From Pseudomonas sp. G.S.17 (GTDB taxonomy: Bacteria > Pseudomonadota > Gammaproteobacteria > Pseudomonadales > Pseudomonadaceae): DNA of 64,000 nt. The stretch lies in NCBI RefSeq assembly GCF_038096165.1, contig NZ_CP151076.1, forward strand, positions 5,639,501 to 5,703,500. The letters run 5' to 3'. Position numbers and translations under genes: made by a program. This document shows positions 59,568-64,000 of this stretch, one piece after another (position 1 is the stretch's first letter; the number at the start of each line of letters is the position of its first letter). The notes below the pieces were generated by a model. It worked only from the letters and a program-made list of their open reading frames with translations. It made no database searches and had not been told where the DNA came from.

Positions 59568-60479
59568 ATGGATTTTCGCCAACTGCGCTATTTCGTCGCG
59601 GTCTACGAAGAGGGCCATGTGGGGCGCGCCGCAGAACGGCTTTCCCTGTCGCAACCTGCGCTGTCGCAGCAGATCCGCCATCTGGAAGAGAGCCTGGACG
59701 TCAGCCTGTTCGAGCGCAGCAGCAAACGTCTGCTGCCCACTCTCGCGGCCCATACGCTGTACAACCACGCTGTGCCACTGCTCGATGGTCTGCAGCAGGC
59801 CCGCGAAGCCTTGCGCAATTTCAAGGGGCAGTCGTTGCGCACCTTGGCGATTGGTGTGCTGCAAACCGTGCATTCGGGCCTTGTTCCGCAAATGCTCGAA
59901 CGCGTGCGAACGGCCCAGCCGCATCTGGTGGTGCAAATCTATGAGCTGAGCGGGATGGAAGTCGAACGACGGCTGCTCAATGGCTCGCTGGACATCGGCA
60001 TCAGCTACTTGCCGCCGCGCCAACCGGGTTTGCATGGCCTGCCGCTGTATGAGGATGAATTGAAACTGGTGATCCCGGCCGATCATCCACTGCGCGAATT
60101 CAAGAAAGTCTCTCTGGCCCAGGCCGCCGAGCTGCCGATGTTGCTGCTCGGCGAAGAGTTTCAAGTGCGACAGATCTGGCAGACACAACTGGCCAACCTC
60201 GGGCGACGGGCACATGTGCAGGCCGAGTTGAACAATATGACGGGGATTCTCGACAGCCTGGCGCATACCCGACTGGTGACGGTGTTACCGGGGAGAGCGC
60301 AGCACCTTCAGGAAAACACCGAGCTGCTGTGGAAACCCCTGAGCGAACCACGCGTGCCACTCAAAGTCGGGCTGGTGTATCGCGATGCACAGCGGCAACA
60401 GGCCACGCTGGAGTTGTTGCAGAGGGTATTGGCAGAAGCGCTGCAGACCAATCGTGGCGAAACGCCCGGCGAGCACTGA
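59568..60479 (+). CDS. LysR-type transcriptional regulator (CynR-like)
   Basis: A 303-residue LTTR. The HTH (residues 1-60) reads MDFRQLRYFVAVYEEGHVGRAAERLSLSQPALSQQIRHLEESLDVSLFER. The substrate-binding domain covers about 90-295 (LAIGVLQTVHSGLVPQML, GLPLYEDELKLVIPADHPL). It diverges from the aminotransferase-like gene with a 181-bp gap that should contain its targets. It may regulate that gene and the pqq locus. Confidence 0.88.
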   Translation: MDFRQLRYFVAVYEEGHVGRAAERLSLSQPALSQQIRHLEESLDVSLFERSSKRLLPTLAAHTLYNHAVPLLDGLQQAREALRNFKGQSLRTLAIGVLQTVHSGLVPQMLERVRTAQPHLVVQIYELSGMEVERRLLNGSLDIGISYLPPRQPGLHGLPLYEDELKLVIPADHPLREFKKVSLAQAAELPMLLLGEEFQVRQIWQTQLANLGRRAHVQAELNNMTGILDSLAHTRLVTVLPGRAQHLQENTELLWKPLSEPRVPLKVGLVYRDAQRQQATLELLQRVLAEALQTNRGETPGEH

Positions 60480-60499
60480 ATTGCGGACATTCAGGACAT

Positions 60500-60622
60500 T
60501 TGAAAACGTAGCGAGCGAAGGCAAGACAAGGCAAAAACAGGCGAGAAAGCGGAGTTTAGGGAACCTAAATGAGCATTTCGAGGCTGTTTTTAACGCAGTA
60601 TCGCCGACCGGAGTAGTTTTCA
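60500..60622. repeat. Palindromic intergenic repeat, copy 2
   Basis: A second copy of the element at 42781-42913. It begins TTGAAAACGTAGCGAGCG and ends CGGAGTAGTTTTCAA, so TTGAAAAC and GTTTTCAA are inverted at the two ends. AAAAACAGGCGAGAAA and TTTCGAGGCTGTTTTT pair internally around TTTAGGGAACCTAAA. This is a MITE-like or hairpin-forming element of about 120 bp. Confidence 0.7.
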
Positions 60623-60638
60623 ATGATCTGAAAAAGAA

Positions 60639-60660
60639 AACCCCGCCGAAGCGGGGTCTT
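60639..60660 (-). terminator. Terminator between LysR and acyl-CoA dehydrogenase genes
   Basis: CCCCGC-CGAA-GCGGGG with A-run on the left (AAAAAGAAAA) gives a minus-strand hairpin followed by TTTTCTTTTT. It may also act on plus-strand transcripts from the LysR gene. It is 186 bp beyond the stop of the acyl-CoA dehydrogenase gene; the stretch 60661-60846 shows no gene. Confidence 0.75.
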
Positions 60661-60846
60661 ACAGACTGTTTCCCTGACATCCATTTCTTCCCGCCATCCT
60701 GGCAGGCTTCCTTACGTGTCCCTGTTATGTCTTGGTGCGCTTCCTGCGCTACGTCCATGGATTTAGATTAGCTTTGGATCCAGTTACGCGATAGGGCCAA
60801 TCGGCACCAGGGCATGTAAGCAAATGCTTACACGTTGTAGTCCGCG

Positions 60847-62625
60847 TCAGAATTGCGACGCTTCCAAAAGGAACAGTGTTTCACTGCCCGCTTTCACCGA
60901 CGCGCTCAGTGAATGAATGCGCGGCAGCAGACGGGCGAAATAGAAGCGCGCGGTACCCAGTTTGCTGGCGTAGAAGTCGTCCTGAGCGTCCTTGCCCGAT
61001 GCGGCCTTGGCCATCATCGCCCACATGTAGGCATAGGCGGTGTAACCAAATGCATGCAGATATTCCACCGATGCCGCGCCGATTTCGTTGGCGTTGGTAC
61101 GCGCGCGATCCACGACCCAATGCGTCAGTTCGTCCAATGTATCCAGTGCGGCGCTCAATGGCTGCGTGAATTCGCTTTGAGAAGCGTCGGAGCCGGCAAT
61201 GAACTGGCGGATTTCATCGGCGAACAGCTGGTAATACGCACCGCCGTTAGCGACGATTTTGCGCCCCATCAGGTCCAGCGCCTGAATACCGTTAGTGCCT
61301 TCGTAGATTTGCGTGATGCGCACGTCGCGCACCAGTTGCTCCTGGCCCCATTCGCGAATATAGCCGTGACCGCCGAAAACCTGTTGGCCGTGAACCGTGG
61401 TTTCCAGGCCCAGATCAGTCAGGAAGGCCTTGGCTACCGGCGTCAGCAGGGCGACCAGATCGTCGGCGCGCTGGCGGGCAGCGTCGTCTTCACTGAACTT
61501 GGCGATATCCAGCTGCATGGCGACGTAGGTCGAGAACGCGCGGCCGCCTTCGTTGCTGGCTTTCATGGTCAGCAACATGCGACGCACGTCGGGATGGACG
61601 ATGATCGGATCGGCGATCTTGTCTTTGTGCTGCGCGCCTGTTGGCGAACGGCTTTGCAGGCGATCACGGGCGTAGTCGACAGCGTTCTGATACGAGCGCT
61701 CGCCGGACGCCAGGCCTTGGATGCCAACGCCGAGACGCTCGTAGTTCATCATGGTGAACATCGCCGCCAGGCCTTTGTTCGGCTCGCCGATCAGATAGCC
61801 AACCGCCTCGTCGAAGTTCATCACGCAGGTCGCGGACGCCTGAATGCCCATCTTGTGTTCGATGGAACCGCAGGCCACGGTGTTGCGCGCACCCAGGCTG
61901 CCGTCGGCGTTGACCATGTACTTGGGCACCAGGAACAGCGAGATGCCTTTCGGGCCAGCCGGTGCGTCCGGAAGTTTGGCCAGCACCAGATGAATGATGT
62001 TTTCGGTGAGGTCGTGTTCGCCGCCGGTAATAAAGATTTTGCTGCCGGTTACCTTGTAGGAACCATCGCCTTGCGGTTCGGCCTTGGTGCGGATAATCCC
62101 CAGATCAGTGCCGGCGTGGGCCTCGGTCAGGCACATCGAACCACACCAGATGCCCGCGTACATGTTGGGCAGATACGTGGCTTTCAGCTCTTCAGTGGCG
62201 TGGGCGTTGATCGACACGCAGGCACCGGAGGTCAGCATCGGATACAGGCCGAACGCCAGGGTCGCGGAGTTGAGCATTTCCTCGACCTGGGCCGAGACCG
62301 CCTTGGGCATGCCCATGCCGCCGAATTCCGGGTTGCCGCCAACGCCGACCCAACCGCCTTCGGCATAGGTTTGATAGGCCTGCACGAACCCGGCTGGCGT
62401 GGTCACGACGGTGTCCTTCCAGTGGCAGCCTTCTTCATCGCCATTGCGGCTCAACGGCGCAATGCTCTTGCTGATGACTTTGCCCGCTTCTTCGAGGATC
62501 GCTTCGACGGTTTCGGCATCGACAGTTTCAGCCAACGCCGGGAGCTGCGCCCAGAGTCGGGAAACGTCGAAGACTTCGTTGAGGACGAAGCGCATATCGC
62601 GCAGCGGAGCTTTGTAGTCAGCCAT
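60847..62625 (-). CDS. Acyl-CoA dehydrogenase (FadE-type, about 600 residues)
   Basis: A 592-residue flavoenzyme when started at MADYKAPLRD. N-terminal helical domain, middle beta domain (WCGSMCLTEAHAGTDLG, then GSYKVTGSKIFITGGEHDLTENIIHLVLAKL), C-terminal helical domain (MNYERLGVGIQGLASGERSYQNAVDYARDRLQSR) and VFGGHGYIREWGQEQLVRD near the end. An additional C-terminal domain of about 120 residues marks the large bacterial ACAD group. It oxidises acyl-CoA in fatty acid breakdown. Confidence 0.92.
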   Translation of the reverse strand: MADYKAPLRDMRFVLNEVFDVSRLWAQLPALAETVDAETVEAILEEAGKVISKSIAPLSRNGDEEGCHWKDTVVTTPAGFVQAYQTYAEGGWVGVGGNPEFGGMGMPKAVSAQVEEMLNSATLAFGLYPMLTSGACVSINAHATEELKATYLPNMYAGIWCGSMCLTEAHAGTDLGIIRTKAEPQGDGSYKVTGSKIFITGGEHDLTENIIHLVLAKLPDAPAGPKGISLFLVPKYMVNADGSLGARNTVACGSIEHKMGIQASATCVMNFDEAVGYLIGEPNKGLAAMFTMMNYERLGVGIQGLASGERSYQNAVDYARDRLQSRSPTGAQHKDKIADPIIVHPDVRRMLLTMKASNEGGRAFSTYVAMQLDIAKFSEDDAARQRADDLVALLTPVAKAFLTDLGLETTVHGQQVFGGHGYIREWGQEQLVRDVRITQIYEGTNGIQALDLMGRKIVANGGAYYQLFADEIRQFIAGSDASQSEFTQPLSAALDTLDELTHWVVDRARTNANEIGAASVEYLHAFGYTAYAYMWAMMAKAASGKDAQDDFYASKLGTARFYFARLLPRIHSLSASVKAGSETLFLLEASQF

Positions 62626-62840
62626 GGCAAACCTCGCAAGAACAGGAGCAGTACGCCTGAAAGAGTGATCCGCAGACGCTGTGCGGACCTCGGTATCGAT
62701 TGGGCTGAAGTGTAACTGAACACCGGGAGCGACACATAGGGTCAACTCGTGACTATTATCAATACTTTAGTCACATGTTTCCTGTGGACGAAAAAAACTC
62801 GGCGCTCGCCAGCCTCCGTACCTTGGGAACTCCAGTGTGA

Positions 62841-64000
62841 TCAGCCTGCCGCGCCGACCATGCGTACCGCGCCACGTTTGTTGACGTTACCGTTGGACAT
62901 GACGCAGTTGCGACCGGCGCCTTTGGCGGCATACAGCGCCTGGTCGGCGGCCTTGAGCACTTCTTCCGGCGTGCGATGCTCCGGCTGACGTTCGGCGACG
63001 CCAATGCTGATGGTCACTGACACGCTGGAAGCCTGGGCGGCACCCCGGCGCTGACGACCTTGATGGTCGTCTTGAGGTCGGTTGTCATTGTTGCGCAACA
63101 GGATGTCGTAGTTGGCGATGGACTCGCGGATCACTTCCAGATGCGGCAGGCATTCTTCCAGTGTCTTGGCCGCGAACACGATGGCGAACTCTTCACCGCC
63201 ATAGCGATAAGCCTTGCCGCCGCCGCTGGTGATCTTCGACAGCTTGCTGGCCACCAGCCGCAGCACCTGATCGCCTACGTCGTGGCCGTGGGTGTCGTTG
63301 AATTTCTTGAAGTGATCGACGTCGCCCATCGCCAGCACATAGTTGCGACCCAGGCGTTGCATCCGCTCGTTGAGCGCGCGCCGCCCCGGCAGGCCGGTCA
63401 GTTCGTCGCGGAAGGCCATTTGATAGGCTTCGTGAGCCACCGCTGCGGCAATCATCAACATCACCTGACTGCACAGGATGTTCAGGGTAAACGGCAGAAT
63501 GAAGGTTTTTGGCAGCGCCCAGAACAGCCCGATCAAGCCGACCAGCTGCGCGGCGTGCAGCGGCCTCGGTTTGCGCACGTACTGCACGACCAACAGGCTG
63601 AAGGTGATCAGGAACATCAGGTAAGAAAGCTGGATCAGGCTCATCCACGCGCCATGCAGCGCGGGCCAACGGATCTCGGCGAGCGAGCGAAGAACGGTGT
63701 CCGGATAACTTTGCTCCAGCCCCAGCGCAACAGCACCCACCGCAACCAGCACCGCGAGCCGGGCAATCATGTCCTGGAAAAGATGCGTGCGTTCTTCCCA
63801 GGCGGCGTACACACCGAACATCAACGGCAGCAGCAGGCACACCAGATGAAAGACCACTGCGGCGTCTTCGCGCACCTTGCCGAAGTCGCGGAAGTAATCG
63901 GTCTGGGTGTCGAGCAGGAAGTAGGCAATGTACACGGTGATCATCAGAAACAGCTCACGCTGGCGCCGATAAACCCCGCAATACGCACCGCCGAGCAACA
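62841..64000 (-). CDS. Membrane-anchored diguanylate cyclase (GGDEF), truncated at window edge
   Basis: At least 386 residues; the frame stays open to the window end, so the true start is outside. Six or so membrane helices occupy the first 195 visible residues. The GGDEF domain (about 215-365) has DELTGLPGRRALNERMQ, MGDVDHFKKFNDTHGHDVGDQVL and the active-site GGEEF in YRYGGEEFAIV. The RxxD inhibitory site is absent. It makes cyclic di-GMP, opposite in effect to the disrupted EAL gene earlier in the window. Confidence 0.88.
   Translation of the reverse strand, partial: LLGGAYCGVYRRQRELFLMITVYIAYFLLDTQTDYFRDFGKVREDAAVVFHLVCLLLPLMFGVYAAWEERTHLFQDMIARLAVLVAVGAVALGLEQSYPDTVLRSLAEIRWPALHGAWMSLIQLSYLMFLITFSLLVVQYVRKPRPLHAAQLVGLIGLFWALPKTFILPFTLNILCSQVMLMIAAAVAHEAYQMAFRDELTGLPGRRALNERMQRLGRNYVLAMGDVDHFKKFNDTHGHDVGDQVLRLVASKLSKITSGGGKAYRYGGEEFAIVFAAKTLEECLPHLEVIRESIANYDILLRNNDNRPQDDHQGRQRRGAAQASSVSVTISIGVAERQPEHRTPEEVLKAADQALYAAKGAGRNCVMSNGNVNKRGAVRMVGAAG

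Overview
The window is from a Pseudomonas chromosome, most likely the fluorescens/putida/syringae side of the genus. The reasons are a complete pqqFABCDE cluster with its Pseudomonas-type accessory genes, the davB-davA lysine catabolism pair, several REPIN repeats of the Pseudomonas type, and GC-rich coding sequence. It falls into two halves: a transposable prophage (start of window to about 32095) and ordinary chromosome (about 32096 to 64000).

The prophage is Mu-like with a contractile tail and has the layout of Burkholderia phage BcepMu. Leftward early genes (1-1759) lead out of the window towards the expected transposition genes. A switch region (1760-2971) holds small regulators, a BcepMu gp16-family protein and a cI-like repressor with two near-identical palindromic operators. 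Two membrane-protein genes follow (2989-4372), then a lysis cassette of endolysin, holin and nested Rz/Rz1 (4516-6114). Packaging and head genes run from 6102 to 14967. Tail genes run from 14967 to 26755: sheath, tube, chaperone, tape measure, U, X, D, V, W, J, I. A tail-tip adhesin (26767-29331) is the target of a diversity-generating retroelement (DGR). Four copies of a CTTTAAA-N3-KATTAAAAG element sit in the four gaps that precede the lysis, head, tail-assembly and baseplate blocks, and probably mark the late promoters.

The DGR is the most striking system. The last 103 bp of the adhesin (variable repeat, 29222-29324) match a template repeat (30656-30758) without gaps. All nine differences fall on adenines of the template. 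Between and after the repeats are an Avd-like accessory gene and a reverse transcriptase with a YMDD motif. The cassette should retarget the phage by rewriting receptor-contact residues.

The prophage has landed inside a gene for an EAL-domain (cyclic di-GMP phosphodiesterase) protein. Only the 3' end of that gene remains in the window, followed by a CAU tRNA. The chromosomal half continues with an orphan VapB-type antitoxin, an acetyltransferase, a chemoreceptor, an MFS exporter and a nucleotidyltransferase-HEPN pair. Next is an eight-gene leftward cluster resembling E. coli yjfIJKLMC, with a potassium channel and a rhomboid protease gene inserted (38639-44897). A FUSC transporter, an Lrp regulator with davBA, the pqq cluster, an S9 peptidase, a class III aminotransferase-like protein that lacks the PLP lysine, a LysR regulator, an acyl-CoA dehydrogenase and a truncated diguanylate cyclase complete the window.

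Function calls come from reading translations and motifs by eye; no database search was run.
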